NCBI RefSeq assembly: GCF_030758755.1
Contig: NZ_CP132387.1
Coordinates: forward strand, 1,054,001-1,118,000
From: Bartonella apihabitans
GTDB lineage: Bacteria > Pseudomonadota > Alphaproteobacteria > Rhizobiales > Rhizobiaceae
DNA: 64,000 nt
Direction: 5' to 3'
Part shown: one piece after another, positions 30,500-41,445 of the stretch
Numbering within the stretch: the first letter of the stretch is position 1
Layout: the number at the start of each line of letters is the position of its first letter
Program-made: the position numbers and the translations under genes
Notes under the pieces: generated by a model
What the model was told of the DNA's origin: nothing
The model's database searches: none
The model's input: the letters and a program-made list of their open reading frames with translations, nothing else

Positions 30500-31572
30500 T
30501 GAACTACAGGAGTGCTAACAATCTTCGGCCATTTTGCATTCGGGTCAGTTTTAACATAAGCCACGCCGGGTAAGCCTGTTTTGACCTGTTTGATATATTT
30601 TTCCAACAAATTTTGAGGAATTTGCGCACGAACACGGAACATAAGTTTTGCGCGCTCTTCGGCGGTTTCAACTGTTTTCGGAGTAAATTGTGCAACATCC
30701 GAAACAAACGAAATATTTGCCGGAATAACATATTGCGGAGCGGCATCCAGTACTATTCTCACTTCCGTACCGATTGCAATCTTACCTACCGTCTTGGTAG
30801 GCAAAAAGAACGTCATATATACATCGCCAAGATCTACAAGATTAAGCACCCGACCTCCGGCAGCCACAACTTCACCGGGCTGAGCAATGCGGTATTGGAT
30901 TCTCCCCGATCTCGTTGCTTTCAACTCGCTATCATTAATATCGGATTGGATGCGTTCGATTGTTGCTTTGGCAGCTTCGACAGCCGCCTCGGCATTCACA
31001 ACATTCGCTTTGGCTGTAGAAACCGCTACTTTAGCTGCAGCAAATTGGGCTTTTGACGCTGCAACGGCCGCAAGAGCGCCGTCATAGGTTGCCTGATCAT
31101 CATCTCTAACCTGCGTAGAAACAGTGCCTTTTTGCTGTAACGTAGCCGAACGTTGGTAACGTCTATTGGAGTTATCGCGCTGTACTTCATTTTGTGCGAC
31201 TGTCGCCTCGGCGGCCTCTTGCTCGGCTTGGCGCTGTTCGACTTCCATTTTAGCCGTATCAACATTGATAACTGCCCGTTTCAACTGTGCCTGTGCCTCA
31301 CGTAATTGCGCACGCAAGTTTTCGGTATCCATATGGGCAACGACGTCACCAATATTGACAAAATCGCCTTCTCTTACGGTAATATCCTGAATACGTCCGG
31401 CAAGCTTCGAGGCAATATCAATTTCAGTAGCCTCTATGCGACCGTTTCCCATAGCTATACCTTCGGGCAGCCCCGGATGAAGGTAGGTTTTCAAGCCACT
31501 ATAGACAGCAACTATGGCAATCACAGCGATCGCTATCCAACCCCATTTTGCCTTACCTTTTGCAGCCATCAA
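30496..31572 (-). CDS. yhiI: HlyD-family periplasmic adaptor (YhiI-like)
   Basis: This 358-residue membrane fusion protein has an N-terminal membrane anchor (about 9-27), a first lipoyl-like half ([20 protein letters not shown]), a long coiled-coil hairpin (about 90-215, very rich in Ala, Gln and Glu) and the matching beta-barrel region ([19 protein letters not shown]). It would bridge the inner-membrane ABC components to an outer-membrane channel. It is the first gene of the operon; its stop overlaps the RbbA-like start. No TolC-like gene lies in the window, so the outer-membrane partner must be elsewhere. Confidence 0.92.
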   Translation of the reverse strand: MMAAKGKAKWGWIAIAVIAIVAVYSGLKTYLHPGLPEGIAMGNGRIEATEIDIASKLAGRIQDITVREGDFVNIGDVVAHMDTENLRAQLREAQAQLKRAVINVDTAKMEVEQRQAEQEAAEATVAQNEVQRDNSNRRYQRSATLQQKGTVSTQVRDDDQATYDGALAAVAASKAQFAAAKVAVSTAKANVVNAEAAVEAAKATIERIQSDINDSELKATRSGRIQYRIAQPGEVVAAGGRVLNLVDLGDVYMTFFLPTKTVGKIAIGTEVRIVLDAAPQYVIPANISFVSDVAQFTPKTVETAEERAKLMFRVRAQIPQNLLEKYIKQVKTGLPGVAYVKTDPNAKWPKIVSTPVVQ

Positions 31573-32139
31573 ACAGTCTCCATTCTAATTCCGATAAAAA
31601 GGAATGCGTTTCTAACCAAATTCGGCGCGTCACATTATCATCCATAGTTGCATTTGAAAAGTTACCTTTTATAAAAGAAAAGCCGACGAAACTTTATCAA
31701 TTAACGGCTAAACAAAAAATAAAAATCGGATTATCCTGTTGTTCCGTAGATAGTCCGTTCACTACTAATCTGTTCTATCAAACAAGAAAACGAATAAAAT
31801 TTTTCTAATGATCACAATGGCTTCTAAAATGTTGCTACTGACTATTTCATATTCCTGATTATTCAGCTTTATCTATAGCAGAAATTTTTATTGGCAAATT
31901 TTATTGTCAAGAAAATATTAAATCCACTCATTCCAACCCCCTTGGTTATCAGCCGTATTTGTCATGCCTGAGTGCTATTTCGGGTAGGTGTGGCGCGCAA
32001 TAAACCAACTGCTTTCTAAAGGGTGGATTTCACCCCTTTTAAAAGTATTTACAATGAGTTTCTAACAAAAATTAATTCGTACCCCGCCCATCGACAAGTA
32101 CAGGTTTTAATCGGGAAACGAATAGCGCATTTGAAAAAA
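31573..32139. other. Intergenic region upstream of the export operon
   Basis: This AT-rich gap should hold the promoter of the minus-strand export operon and the trailer of tRNA-Leu. I see no gene and no motif that I can name. Confidence 0.45.
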
Positions 32140-32224
32140 TGGTGCGGTCGAGAAGACTCGAACTTCCACGGGTTTCCCCACAGCGACCTCAACGCTGCGC
32201 GTCTACCAATTCCGCCACGACCGC
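32140..32224 (-). tRNA. tRNA-Leu (anticodon GAG)
   Basis: An 85-base class II tRNA with acceptor stem GCGGTCG/CGACCGC, anticodon stem CAGCG/CGCTG enclosing TTGAGGT (anticodon GAG, decoding CTC and CTT), a long variable arm, T loop GTTCGAGTC and an encoded CCA end. Confidence 0.96.
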
Positions 32225-32384
32225 ACGTGGTAGAAGCCTGTAATTAACCGGCTGGCGGCATTTAACAAATCGACAGCAGCAAAACAAGACCTTTTTTCAA
32301 AAAACGTGAATATTTATGTTACAACACGGTTAAGAAAAGCGGTTTTAACGCTTTGTCTCTATCGCTTTCCGTCTTTAAATAAGT

Positions 32385-32813
32385 TCAGCTCCGATATACG
32401 TCTGCGGGGTTAAATAGCGGCTTTTCCGAATCCACTTCCAGGTGGGCAACGCCATTTCTTACCTCCAGACGCCGATAAAAGCAGCTCTTACGACCTGTAT
32501 GACAGGTTGCACCCGCGCCCAGAACGCGAACTTTCAGCCACAATGCATCCTGATCACAATCGACACGAATCTCTTCGATTTTCTGTATGTTTCCCGAGCT
32601 CTCGCCTTTTTTCCATATTTTTTGACGGGCCAGTGACCAATAATGCGCGATTCCAGTTTCAAGTGTAAGCTTCAGCGCTTCTTTATTCATAAAAGCGACC
32701 ATTAGCAAACCATCACTCTCCGCATCGGTTACGACTACGGTAACGAGACCTTTTGAATCGAATTTGGGTAAAAATTCTGTACCCTCTTCCAGATTATTTT
32801 TCGCTTCAGACAA
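32385..32813 (-). CDS. hisI: Phosphoribosyl-AMP cyclohydrolase
   Basis: HisI opens the adenine ring of phosphoribosyl-AMP in the third step of histidine synthesis. The 142-residue stand-alone form (no fused HisE domain) is usual for alphaproteobacteria. The metal-binding pattern is present: [11 protein letters not shown] with the Asp cluster, and cysteines in [13 protein letters not shown]. The segment [17 protein letters not shown] is also conserved. It starts 18 bases after folE on the same strand, so the two are likely co-transcribed, although the pathways differ. Confidence 0.96.
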   Translation of the reverse strand: MSEAKNNLEEGTEFLPKFDSKGLVTVVVTDAESDGLLMVAFMNKEALKLTLETGIAHYWSLARQKIWKKGESSGNIQKIEEIRVDCDQDALWLKVRVLGAGATCHTGRKSCFYRRLEVRNGVAHLEVDSEKPLFNPADVYRS

Positions 32814-32831
32814 TTCTATTCCTCGCCGTCA

Positions 32832-33452
32832 TCACAATCCGCGTATCATTTTTAAAAAATTAACCTGCGCCTCGACATTATCTTTATAAAAACCGCGATA
32901 AGTCGCTGTGACAGTTGTTGATCCCTGTTTTTTCACTCCGCGCATTGCCATGCACATATGTTCAGCTTCAATAAGGACAGCAACTCCACGCGGTTTGAGA
33001 TAACGATAAAGCGCATCAGCTACCTCTGCCGTTATGCTTTCCTGAGTTTGCAAACGTTTGGCATAGACATCAACAACTCTGGGTATCTTTGATAATCCGA
33101 CCACTCTGCCGTCCGGCATATAAGCAATATGGGCTTTACCGATGATCGGCACCATGTGATGTTCGCAATGTGAATAGAACGGAATGTCCTTTATAAGAAC
33201 CGGATCATTATAGCCTGATACTTCGTCAAACACTGTGCCAAGAATTTCTTCTGCCGACTGGTTATAACCGGCAAACATTTCTTCATAAGCTTTAACAACG
33301 CGCTTGGGAGTGTTGACCAGCCCCTCCCTATCCGGATTTTCACCAGCCCAAAGAAGCAACGTGCGTACAGCTGCTTCCGCCTCTTCACGGCCAGGACGTT
33401 TGTTTTTGGTTTGATTAGCCGCACCAGTAGCGTTTTTTTGAGCAGATTGCAT
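32832..33452 (-). CDS. folE: GTP cyclohydrolase I
   Basis: FolE converts GTP to dihydroneopterin triphosphate at the entry to folate synthesis. The 206-residue protein has a basic, low-complexity N-terminal tail (about 1-22), then the catalytic domain with zinc ligands in HCEHHMVP and EHMCMAMRG, the motif [20 protein letters not shown] and a QGSTTVT segment near the C-terminus. Length and motifs are typical of the type IA enzyme. hisI follows by 18 bases. Confidence 0.97.
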   Translation of the reverse strand: MQSAQKNATGAANQTKNKRPGREEAEAAVRTLLLWAGENPDREGLVNTPKRVVKAYEEMFAGYNQSAEEILGTVFDEVSGYNDPVLIKDIPFYSHCEHHMVPIIGKAHIAYMPDGRVVGLSKIPRVVDVYAKRLQTQESITAEVADALYRYLKPRGVAVLIEAEHMCMAMRGVKKQGSTTVTATYRGFYKDNVEAQVNFLKMIRGL

Positions 33453-33576
33453 TATTCAACTCCAATTTACCAGCAGAGAAAACTTGGTAGTTTTCATGAC
33501 TACTCCTATATAGACACATATATCGAGAATCAAAGTAAGTTCATAAAAAACAGGTTGTTTTTTCGAGCAACAAAAT

Positions 33577-34041
33577 ATGATTGACGAAATTTATAACGAT
33601 AAAATCCTCGGCTATGCGGCACATATCGACAAGATCGGTCGTCTCCCACACCCCGATGCCACGGCACAAAAACACTCCCGAATCTGTGGATCAACTGTGA
33701 CTGTTGATCTCAACATGGAAAACGGGGTTGTAACGGGATTCGCGCATATCGTGCGGGCATGTGCTCTGGGGCAAGCCTCCTCTTCATTGATGGCAAGCCA
33801 CATTATTGGCCTCAAAGCCGATGAACTGCGTTCGCTCAGAGACACTATCTGGCAGATGTTGACTGAAAACGGGCCGGCTCCAAAAGGCAAATTTGCAGAT
33901 TTTGCCTGCCTCGAACCAATCAAGAATTACAAAGCCCGCCAACCGTCCACTATGCTCACATTTGATGCGGTGGTAGACTGTATAGACCAGATCGAATCCC
34001 GCCAAAAAGATGGGCATAATGATAATGTCTCGAAGTCGTAA
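33577..34041 (+). CDS. IscU/NifU-N-like iron-sulfur cluster scaffold protein
   Basis: The 154-residue protein has the three-cysteine layout of IscU-type scaffolds: Cys37 in RICGSTVTV, Cys62 in RACALGQASSSLM and Cys111 in FACLEPIKNYKARQPS. Such proteins assemble clusters before transfer to targets. In related alphaproteobacteria this short form is encoded next to folE and yidD, away from the suf operon, and its exact role is not settled. It starts divergently from folE, with about 124 bases for promoters. Its end overlaps the yidD start region. Confidence 0.87.
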   Translation: MIDEIYNDKILGYAAHIDKIGRLPHPDATAQKHSRICGSTVTVDLNMENGVVTGFAHIVRACALGQASSSLMASHIIGLKADELRSLRDTIWQMLTENGPAPKGKFADFACLEPIKNYKARQPSTMLTFDAVVDCIDQIESRQKDGHNDNVSKS

Positions 34042-34351
34042 TTACGATGGGCCATGGCGCAAAACCCCGGGCAGGCTTCTTGGCACCGGTCTTGTGCGCT
34101 TTTATCAACTCACCCTTTCGGGCTTTATTGGCAACCACTGTCGACATCTGCCGACATGTTCGGAATATACCTATGAGGCGATCGCACGTTATGGATTATG
34201 GACAGGATCGTGGATGGGGCTATTCCGCGTTATGCGTTGTGGCCCGTTCGGCACACATGGATTTGATCCGGTTCCAACTTGTCTCGACCCGACTTGCCAT
34301 TGGTATATGCCTTGGCGTTATTGGAAAATTGCTGCAAAGAGACATGAATAG
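34025..34351 (+). CDS. yidD: YidD membrane protein insertion efficiency factor
   Basis: YidD is a small membrane-associated protein that aids insertion of proteins by YidC. The product is 108 residues from the ATG at 34025; an earlier in-frame ATG at 34010 would add five residues, and the sequence does not decide between them. Family motifs are clear: RFYQLTLSGFIGNHCRHLPTCSEY and the basic GLFRVMRCGPFGTHGFDPVP. The gene overlaps the end of the IscU-like gene. In many genomes yidD accompanies rnpA-yidC; here it is apart from them, as in other Rhizobiales. Confidence 0.93.
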   Translation: MSRSRNYDGPWRKTPGRLLGTGLVRFYQLTLSGFIGNHCRHLPTCSEYTYEAIARYGLWTGSWMGLFRVMRCGPFGTHGFDPVPTCLDPTCHWYMPWRYWKIAAKRHE

Positions 34352-34472
34352 GCTTTCTTTTTACAAAAAGAAAACTTAAAAGGGCAGGCATTGAACCGCT
34401 TTGTTATAACCGACAAAAGCAATTGACACCCCCACCCGCATTCGTTGGCGGGACTGGACTAGGAGTAATTTT

Positions 34473-36452
34473 ATGTCTTCCACTGTTTCTATCTCATTTC
34501 CTGATGGCTCGAAGCGCGATTATCCTGAAGAGATGACCGGACTGGAACTTGCGCAATCCATTTCAAAGTCATTAGCAAAGAATGCTGTTGCCTATAGCTT
34601 TGACGGTGTTCTACGCGATATGTCCGATCCGCTTGGCCAGTCCGGCTCGATCGAAATTATCACACGTGACGATCCACGTGCGCTTGCGCTGATCCGCCAT
34701 GATTGTGCTCATGTTTTGGCAGAAGCCGTGCAGGAATTATTTCCGGGAACTCAGGTAACCATCGGACCGGTTATCGAAAATGGCTTTTACTACGACTTTG
34801 CCCGCAATCAACCTTTTACGCCCGAAGATTTGCCGGTCATCGAAAAGAAGATGCATGAAATAATCAAGCGCAACGCAAAATTCACAAAAGAAGTGTTGCC
34901 GCGCGAAAAGGCAAAGAAGATTTTTGCCGATAAAGGTGAGCTTTACAAAGTTGAATTGGTTGATGCAATTCCGGAAAATGAAGACGTAAAAATTTATCAT
35001 CAGGGGGAATGGTTTGATCTCTGTCGTGAACCACATATGCAGTCTACAGGGCAGATCGGAAACGCATTCAAACTGATGAAAGTCGCCGGAGCTTATTGGA
35101 GAGGCGATTCCAATAATCCGATGTTGACGCGTATTTATGGAACTGCCTTTGCCAACGAAAAAGATCTCGCAGCCTATCTTCACATGCTTGAGGAAGCCGA
35201 AAAACGTGATCATCGTCGGCTGGGACGCGAGATGGATCTTTTCCATTTTCAGGAAGAGGGTCCAGGCGTCGTTTTCTGGCACGCCAAGGGATGGAAAATG
35301 TTCCAGAATCTCGTAAGTTATATGCGTCGGCGCCTCGATGATCAGGGATATTCGGAAGTCAATGCTCCTCAGGTACTTGATAAATCCTTGTGGGAAATAT
35401 CGGGGCATTGGGGCTGGTATAAAGAAAACATGTTCAAGGTTACACCGGCAGGCGATGATGCCGATGACGACCGCGTTTATGCCTTGAAACCCATGAATTG
35501 CCCAGGACATGTGCAAATTTTCAAACATGGGCTGAAATCTTATCGTGAATTGCCAATCAGACTTGCCGAATTCGGCGTTGTTCACCGTTACGAACCATCC
35601 GGTTCATTACATGGTTTGATGCGCGTTCGCGGTTTTACTCAGGATGACGCGCATATTTTCTGTACAGATGAACAACTTGCCGACGAATGCTTGAAAATCA
35701 ACGATCTGATTTTAAGTACCTATGCCGATTTCGGTTTTAACGAGATCACTGTCAAGTTGTCCACACGGCCGGAAAAACGCGTCGGTTCCGATGAATTATG
35801 GGATCATGCTGAAAGCGTCATGTCAGAGGTTTTGGAAACCATCAGAGAAAAATCGAATGGCCGTATCAAAACCGGCATTCTTCCTGGTGAAGGTGCGTTT
35901 TATGGGCCAAAATTCGAATATACACTGAAGGATGCGATCGGCAGAGAATGGCAGTGCGGAACAACGCAGGTCGACTTCAATCTTCCGGAACGTTTCGGCG
36001 CATTCTATATCGATAAAGATTCAGAGAAACGCCAGCCGGTCATGATACACCGCGCTATTTGCGGTTCTATGGAACGCTTTCTCGGTATTCTTCTTGAAAA
36101 CTATGCCGGCCACTTGCCTTTATGGTTCGCGCCTCTTCAGGTTGTGGTTGCCACGATCACGTCGGAAGCTGATGATTATGCAAAACAAGTTGTCAAAAAG
36201 CTCAAAGCAGCCGGCTTGTTAGCAACAACCGATCTCAGGAACGAGAAAATCAATTATAAAGTCCGTGAACATTCCTTACAAAAAGTGCCGGTTATTCTGG
36301 TTTGCGGTAAAAGAGAGGCTGAAGACGGTTCGGTTAACATGCGTCGATTGGGAAGTCAGGAACAGGTATCCTTGCCCCTGTCAAAAGTTATTGCCGATTT
36401 GAAAGAGGAAGCAACGCCTCCCGATCTTCGCCGGGCTAACGTCGAAGAATAG
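34473..36452 (+). CDS. thrS: Threonyl-tRNA synthetase
   Basis: ThrS charges tRNA-Thr and edits mischarged serine. The 659-residue protein carries the N-terminal TGS domain (about 1-65), the editing domain with its [17 protein letters not shown] motif (about 73-90), the class II catalytic core with motif 2 ([20 protein letters not shown]) and motif 3 ([12 protein letters not shown]), zinc ligands in MNCPGH, and the C-terminal anticodon-binding domain. AGGAG lies seven bases before the ATG. No T-box is seen in the 120-base leader, as expected outside Gram-positive bacteria. A hairpin terminator follows. Confidence 0.98.
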   Translation: MSSTVSISFPDGSKRDYPEEMTGLELAQSISKSLAKNAVAYSFDGVLRDMSDPLGQSGSIEIITRDDPRALALIRHDCAHVLAEAVQELFPGTQVTIGPVIENGFYYDFARNQPFTPEDLPVIEKKMHEIIKRNAKFTKEVLPREKAKKIFADKGELYKVELVDAIPENEDVKIYHQGEWFDLCREPHMQSTGQIGNAFKLMKVAGAYWRGDSNNPMLTRIYGTAFANEKDLAAYLHMLEEAEKRDHRRLGREMDLFHFQEEGPGVVFWHAKGWKMFQNLVSYMRRRLDDQGYSEVNAPQVLDKSLWEISGHWGWYKENMFKVTPAGDDADDDRVYALKPMNCPGHVQIFKHGLKSYRELPIRLAEFGVVHRYEPSGSLHGLMRVRGFTQDDAHIFCTDEQLADECLKINDLILSTYADFGFNEITVKLSTRPEKRVGSDELWDHAESVMSEVLETIREKSNGRIKTGILPGEGAFYGPKFEYTLKDAIGREWQCGTTQVDFNLPERFGAFYIDKDSEKRQPVMIHRAICGSMERFLGILLENYAGHLPLWFAPLQVVVATITSEADDYAKQVVKKLKAAGLLATTDLRNEKINYKVREHSLQKVPVILVCGKREAEDGSVNMRRLGSQEQVSLPLSKVIADLKEEATPPDLRRANVEE

Positions 36453-36466
36453 GAATTATGCTAGTG

Positions 36467-36501
36467 TCTGGCAGATAAGTCTGCTTATCTGCCAGATTTT
36501 T
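36467..36501 (+). terminator. Rho-independent terminator of thrS
   Basis: A perfect 13-base stem, TCTGGCAGATAAG and its complement, with loop TCTG, is followed by five T residues, starting 15 bases after the thrS stop. Confidence 0.92.
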
Positions 36502-36723
36502 CAGACATTGATCGCGGGTGATCAAGAATATTAATGAAAGCCTTGGCTTTGCTGAGAACCGATTAATTTCAATATTGAATTTAAAAACAAAAATGGATCA
36601 CGCACTTAACAAGTACATGCTATCCAATAATAATTTTCATTTGAAAATAAGTAAGAAAATCCATTCCCGAATGGTTTCATTTATTCAAACCGCTTCGTGA
36701 AAACTGCTGTTATTTGAAAATTG

Positions 36724-37782
36724 TCAATCCATTGAATCATCAACAGGTGCAACAGGTTGTGCAGTTGTCAACACATCGACATCCTGATCGTGGCCGGACG
36801 TGACGGAAAATTCTTTCTGATAGATTTGATCTTTATTTTTCGCGATTGCAATATAATCGCCTTCAGCGAGAACCAGTGTAGCATAAGCGCCAACCGTCTC
36901 GCGGATAATATCACCAGAATTGTTGGTGATTGACCAACTGGTGTCTGCCAAAGCTTCTCCCCCTTGCTGGCGTACAAGTTTCAAGGTGATCAAGGCTGCA
37001 TGATGTTGCATCGTAGCTTCGGTAATTTTACCGGCATCAACTTTGATATCGGAGCGCGAAATCGCATTTGCCGATCCGTAATTGGAAACAATATGATAAT
37101 CTCCGGCTTTCAAACGTATGACTTTGCCGGGTTTTACATCAGCCAAAATCAATGCAGTATCGTCGTTCTCGCTGTCATCCGAATAAATCGAAAAACGTAA
37201 ATATTGCGGATTGATCTTACCTTCCGGCATCGTCGCATTTAGTTTTAGTCCACCAGCATTCAATACCAGAATTTCTGACATTTTTTGGTCTGTAGTTACA
37301 GTTACCCGTCTCATAGCGCTGGCATGCCCGAAGGACACATGCACTATGTAACTGCCCGGATCGAGCGTAAAATGTGCGTTTCCCCCCTCTGAAGAAGCGA
37401 CCAAAGGTAATTTGTTATCGACGCCATAAATCGGTTCGTAAATACGCCAAATGAGACCGCGTGTGATATCTGTACCTTTGTCTGTCAATCTGGCACTCAG
37501 TGCAAGATCGGCTTTTTGTGACGCAGTCGCATGATCTGATGGAACTGTGGAGGGGTGAGTTTGAGGAGAATTCGGGCTTGGCGGAGGTGGATTTGAGGTT
37601 TTGGGCGCTGTGTTTTGCTTGAATTGATTATCTTGATGATGTTGTTCGGGAGCAACCAGATTTAATTCCGGTTTTTTTTCCTCTGCATGGCTATTAAAGG
37701 CGCAGAACATCCACGAAAAAATGACAACAATCGCTGGAAAGATTATCTTTTCTTTGCGTTTCGAATAGGAAGTCACTGTCAT
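36724..37782 (-). CDS. Exported hypothetical protein with three beta-sandwich-like repeats
   Basis: I do not recognise a named family. The 352-residue product has an N-terminal hydrophobic segment (about 14-32) ending near NSHAEE, consistent with export, then a low-complexity Pro/Ser/His/Gln linker to about 90. The rest contains three related units of about 80-90 residues. Each ends in a pattern of a Gly-Asp/Gly-Ser turn and Tyr, as in LDPGSYIVHVSFGHA, LKAGDYHIVSNYGSA and LAEGDYIAIAKNKDQ, followed by a strand with a Val/Ile core. This resembles CarboxypepD_reg or SpaA-like domains in exported proteins. It stands alone between thrS and the A-type Fe-S carrier. Confidence 0.72.
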   Translation of the reverse strand: MTVTSYSKRKEKIIFPAIVVIFSWMFCAFNSHAEEKKPELNLVAPEQHHQDNQFKQNTAPKTSNPPPPSPNSPQTHPSTVPSDHATASQKADLALSARLTDKGTDITRGLIWRIYEPIYGVDNKLPLVASSEGGNAHFTLDPGSYIVHVSFGHASAMRRVTVTTDQKMSEILVLNAGGLKLNATMPEGKINPQYLRFSIYSDDSENDDTALILADVKPGKVIRLKAGDYHIVSNYGSANAISRSDIKVDAGKITEATMQHHAALITLKLVRQQGGEALADTSWSITNNSGDIIRETVGAYATLVLAEGDYIAIAKNKDQIYQKEFSVTSGHDQDVDVLTTAQPVAPVDDSMD

Positions 37783-37872
37783 CTCATTTTAACTGTCAGC
37801 ATCAAGATGGAATTTAAGAATGTTGGCAAAATATCCGGAAAAGCAGATCAGCGCTTTTCATTGTTAACCGGA

Positions 37873-38199
37873 CTATATCGAAAAACTTGCCCCGCAGCCA
37901 CACGAAGATACGGCATTGGGGTTGTTTATTTTAAATGCCTGCCCCATCAGGTCATCGACGAAATCTATTTCAGAACCATCCATTAAAGGCAATGACACCG
38001 AATCAATAAATATCTTTGCGCCATCTTTTTCTATAACCAGATCGTCGTCGGCAGGAGCTTCGTTCACCAGATCATATTTATAAGAAAAACCGGAACACCC
38101 GCCGCCTTCAACGGAAATGCGCAAAGCTGTCTTGTCAGGTTCTCCTGCCAAAATCCGCGCTATGCGTTTGATCGCCGAATTTGTAACTTCAACGCCCAT
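37873..38199 (-). CDS. erpA: A-type iron-sulfur cluster insertion protein (ErpA/IscA-like)
   Basis: The 108-residue A-type carrier delivers iron-sulfur clusters to apoproteins. The three cluster cysteines are present: one in EGGGCSGFSYKYD and two in the C-terminal SSCGCGASF. The start is the ATG at 38199, with AAGGAAA upstream; a TTG two codons earlier is less likely. It is divergent from dgt, as in many Rhizobiales. ErpA, IscA and SufA cannot be told apart with certainty by sequence reading; the isolated position suggests ErpA. Confidence 0.88.
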   Translation of the reverse strand: MGVEVTNSAIKRIARILAGEPDKTALRISVEGGGCSGFSYKYDLVNEAPADDDLVIEKDGAKIFIDSVSLPLMDGSEIDFVDDLMGQAFKINNPNAVSSCGCGASFSI

Positions 38200-38295
38200 A
38201 ATCAAAATTTCCTTGCGTTAAACTGTTTTCGTAAACTTGAATATCAGATAAGAGATATTTCCTGATGAATCTAGGTCTCGATCGGACAAGTTGCA

Positions 38296-39498
38296 ATGGA
38301 TATAAAAAATATAGGCTTTGGTTATCGGCCGCGAGCGCCCTATGCCAGCGATCCGGCAAAAAGCCGTGGACGTTTGTTTTATGAACCTGAAAGCCCTACG
38401 CGCACACCTTTCCAGCGGGATCGCGACAGAATAATCCATTCAAACGCTTTTCGGCGTCTGAACCACAAGACACAGGTCTTTATAGCTGATGAAGGTGACC
38501 TTTATCGGACACGTCTGACCCATACGATCGAAGTTTCGCAAATAGCTCGCGCATTGGCTCGAGCATTACGTCTTGATGAAGATTTGGCAGAGGCTATCGC
38601 GCTGGTTCATGATTTTGGCCATACGCCATTCGGTCATGCCGGCGAAGATGCTTTGAATGAAAAGATGAAACTTTACGGTGGTTTTGACCATAATGCCCAA
38701 GGCTTACGGATCGTTACATCTCTCGAACACCGCTATCCGAAATTCAATGGTCTAAATCTCACTTGGGAAACTCTTGAGGGATTGGCCAAACATAATGGCC
38801 CGCTTGCAGGGCCAGCAGCAACCAATTCGTCAATTCCGCTTGCGGTTGCAGAATATAATAAACATCAGGATCTGGAACTTGACCGTTTTGCCAGTCTTGA
38901 GGCCCAGTGTGCCGCCATTGCCGACGATATTGCCTATAACGCTCATGACATTGATGACGGGCTACGTGCCCGCCTTTTAAGTTTGAAGCAACTGGAAGAT
39001 GTCGAACTAACGGCCGGTATCCTCGAGTCTATAAAAAGTGAATATCCCGATCTTGATAAGACAAGAACCGGTTATGAAGTTGTCAGACGCCAGATCACGT
39101 TAATGGTTGAAGATGTCATTCAACACTCGTTTGAACTTATTGCCGAAGCCGCGCCAACGAGCGTCGATGATGTTCACGCTGCAGGACGACAGCTGGTGAA
39201 TTTTTCCTCCTCTATGGCTGCGAAGGAAAAACACTTGAAAAAGTTTTTATACAAAAACCTTTATCATCATGAATATGTATGGGAACGAAGGCGCGAAGCA
39301 GAAAAAATTGTTGCCAGCCTTTTCGATTTTTATTTCAAAACTCCGCAAGCAATGCCCGATGATTGGTATCAGGCAGCCGGTAATGGAGACGTTAATTGGC
39401 GCGCTCGCGTAATTTCCGACTTTCTTTCCGGTATGACAGACAATTATGCACAAAGAGAATATCGACGATTGTTTGACCGCGAGACCTATTTGTCTTAA
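38296..39498 (+). CDS. dgt: Deoxyguanosinetriphosphate triphosphohydrolase-like protein
   Basis: This HD-domain enzyme family hydrolyses dNTPs to nucleosides and triphosphate and may help control nucleotide pools. The 400-residue product has [11 protein letters not shown], the HD metal site in [13 protein letters not shown] and [16 protein letters not shown], and [16 protein letters not shown]. Length matches the type 2 subfamily common in alphaproteobacteria. It ends about 30 bases before the argS start, and the pair is syntenic in the order. Confidence 0.96.
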   Translation: MDIKNIGFGYRPRAPYASDPAKSRGRLFYEPESPTRTPFQRDRDRIIHSNAFRRLNHKTQVFIADEGDLYRTRLTHTIEVSQIARALARALRLDEDLAEAIALVHDFGHTPFGHAGEDALNEKMKLYGGFDHNAQGLRIVTSLEHRYPKFNGLNLTWETLEGLAKHNGPLAGPAATNSSIPLAVAEYNKHQDLELDRFASLEAQCAAIADDIAYNAHDIDDGLRARLLSLKQLEDVELTAGILESIKSEYPDLDKTRTGYEVVRRQITLMVEDVIQHSFELIAEAAPTSVDDVHAAGRQLVNFSSSMAAKEKHLKKFLYKNLYHHEYVWERRREAEKIVASLFDFYFKTPQAMPDDWYQAAGNGDVNWRARVISDFLSGMTDNYAQREYRRLFDRETYLS

Positions 39499-39528
39499 AC
39501 GAAGGTGACAACAATACGGATTTTCATG

Positions 39529-41285
39529 ATGAATATTTTCAACACGTTCGAACAGAAGATTAAGGAACTGCTGCAACACTCTGATATTAAATCAAAAGAT
39601 GGACAACCACTTGATTTAAATCGAATAAGCGTTGAAGCACCACGTGACCCGTCACACGGTGATCTTGCGACAAATGCTGCTATGGTTCTTTCGAAAGCTG
39701 TCGGCTGTAACCCTCGTGTTTTGGCCGAAAAGCTCGTAAATCTTCTCGAATCCGACAATGATATTGAATCTGTCAACGTTGCCGGCCCCGGTTTCATCAA
39801 TCTGCGTCTTACGGATGATTTTTGGCGCAACATGCTGAAAACCATAATAAAATCGGTCCTACATTTGGTCGCTCGGATATCGGTGTCGGTAAAAAAGTCA
39901 ATGTCGAATATGTTTCAGCCAATCCGACGGGTCCGATGCATGTTGGTCACTGTAGAGGCGCTGTGGTAGGTGATGTGCTTGCCAATCTTCTTTCGTTTAC
40001 CGGTCATGATGTCGTAAAAGAATATTACATTAATGATGCGGGTGGCCAAATTGATGTATTGGCAAAATCCGTTTTCTTGCGTTATCGCGAAGCGCTGGGT
40101 GAAAATATCGCAAAAATACCCGAGGGATTATATCCTGGCGATTATCTGGTGCCTTTGGGACAGGCTTTAGCCAAAGAATTTGGTAACAAGCTTCTTGAAA
40201 TGCCGGAAGATGAAAGGTGGCCGCTCATAAAAGAGAGATCGGTCGACGCCATGATGCGGATGATCCGCGACGATCTCGCTGCTCTCAATATTCACCATGA
40301 CGTCTTCTTCTCGGAAAAGACATTGCATGCGGACAATGCCAAAGCGATACGCAGCACCATCAACGATCTTACGTTGAAAGGCTATGTTTATAAGGGGACA
40401 CTCCCCCCGCCGAAGGGACAAGCTTCGGAAGATTGGGAAGACCGTGAACAGACTTTGTTCCGCTCCACCGAAGTCGGTGATGATCAGGACAGACCATTAA
40501 TCAAATCGGATGGGTCATATACCTATTTTGCGGCTGATGTTGCCTATTTCCGCAACAAATTCGAACGCCAATTCAATGAAATGATTTATGTTCTCGGTGC
40601 CGATCACGGAGGATATGTCAAGCGCTTGCAAGCTGTTGCAAAAGCTATTTCCGGAGGCAAGGCCAAGTTGACAGCATTGCTTTGTCAACTCGTAAAGTTG
40701 TTCCGTGACGGACAACCGGTTGTTATGTCCAAACGTGCGGGTTCTTTCGTGACCTTGAGAGATGTGGTCGACGAAGTGGGACGCGATCCGGTGCGTTTTA
40801 TGATGATTTTCCGTAAAAGCGATGCGCCATTGGACTTTGATTTTGCTAAAGTAACCGAACAATCAAAAGACAATCCGGTATTTTATGTCCAATATGCAAG
40901 TGCCCGCTGCCACTCGGCTTTTCACAAAGCGGAAGAACAACTGAACATCAAAAATCCGTCGATAGAAGATCTGACGGGTCACCTTGATATGCTTAGTGAT
41001 TCCGGTGAAATCGCACTTATAAAGAAGCTGGCTGAATATCCCCGTATTGTCGAACAGGCGACAAAAAATTATGAACCGCACCGTTTGGCATTTTATCTAT
41101 ACGATCTGGCATCAACCTTCCATGGGCATTGGAATAAAGGGGCAGAGAATGAACAGTTGCGATTTGTCGCGCTAAACGATATGAATTTGTCATTAGCAAG
41201 ATTGGGATTGATTCGTGCGGTCTCCAGTGTGCTATCATCGGGCTTGGGAATAATCGGTGTTGACGCTCCGGTTGAGATGCGGTGA
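39529..41285 (+). CDS. argS: Arginyl-tRNA synthetase, frame broken once
   Basis: ArgS charges tRNA-Arg and is essential. Read as two frames: the first (39529 to about 39852) holds the N-terminal Add-1 domain ([14 protein letters not shown] through [14 protein letters not shown]), the second (from about 39852 to 41285) the rest. Adding one A to the four-A run at 39849-39852 yields [15 protein letters not shown] and a continuous 585-residue protein, the family's normal length. The class I signature appears as [12 protein letters not shown], and a KMSK-like MSKRAG follows later. The start is the ATG at 39529 (MNIF), by family alignment; ATG at 39526 and GTG at 39505 are alternatives. Because the gene is essential, a sequencing error is much likelier than inactivation. 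Confidence 0.94.
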
Positions 41286-41445
41286 CGAACAACACTTTAC
41301 ATCTGGTAACACCCGTCTTGCGTGTAATATATTCATTTCATATATATGATATTAAAGCAGAATATTGGTTTTTAAAAAGATCCGCTTAATATACGGCAGA
41401 ATGCAATAAACAATTGATTGCGTAACCGACCACGTAGGAAAAGCT

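Noticed and set aside
36508..36525. Palindrome TTGATC-N6-GATCAA just after the thrS terminator, resembling an FNR-type site
   Set aside because: The spacing is six rather than four bases between half-sites, and it lies between the ends of two convergent genes, where a promoter site makes little sense.
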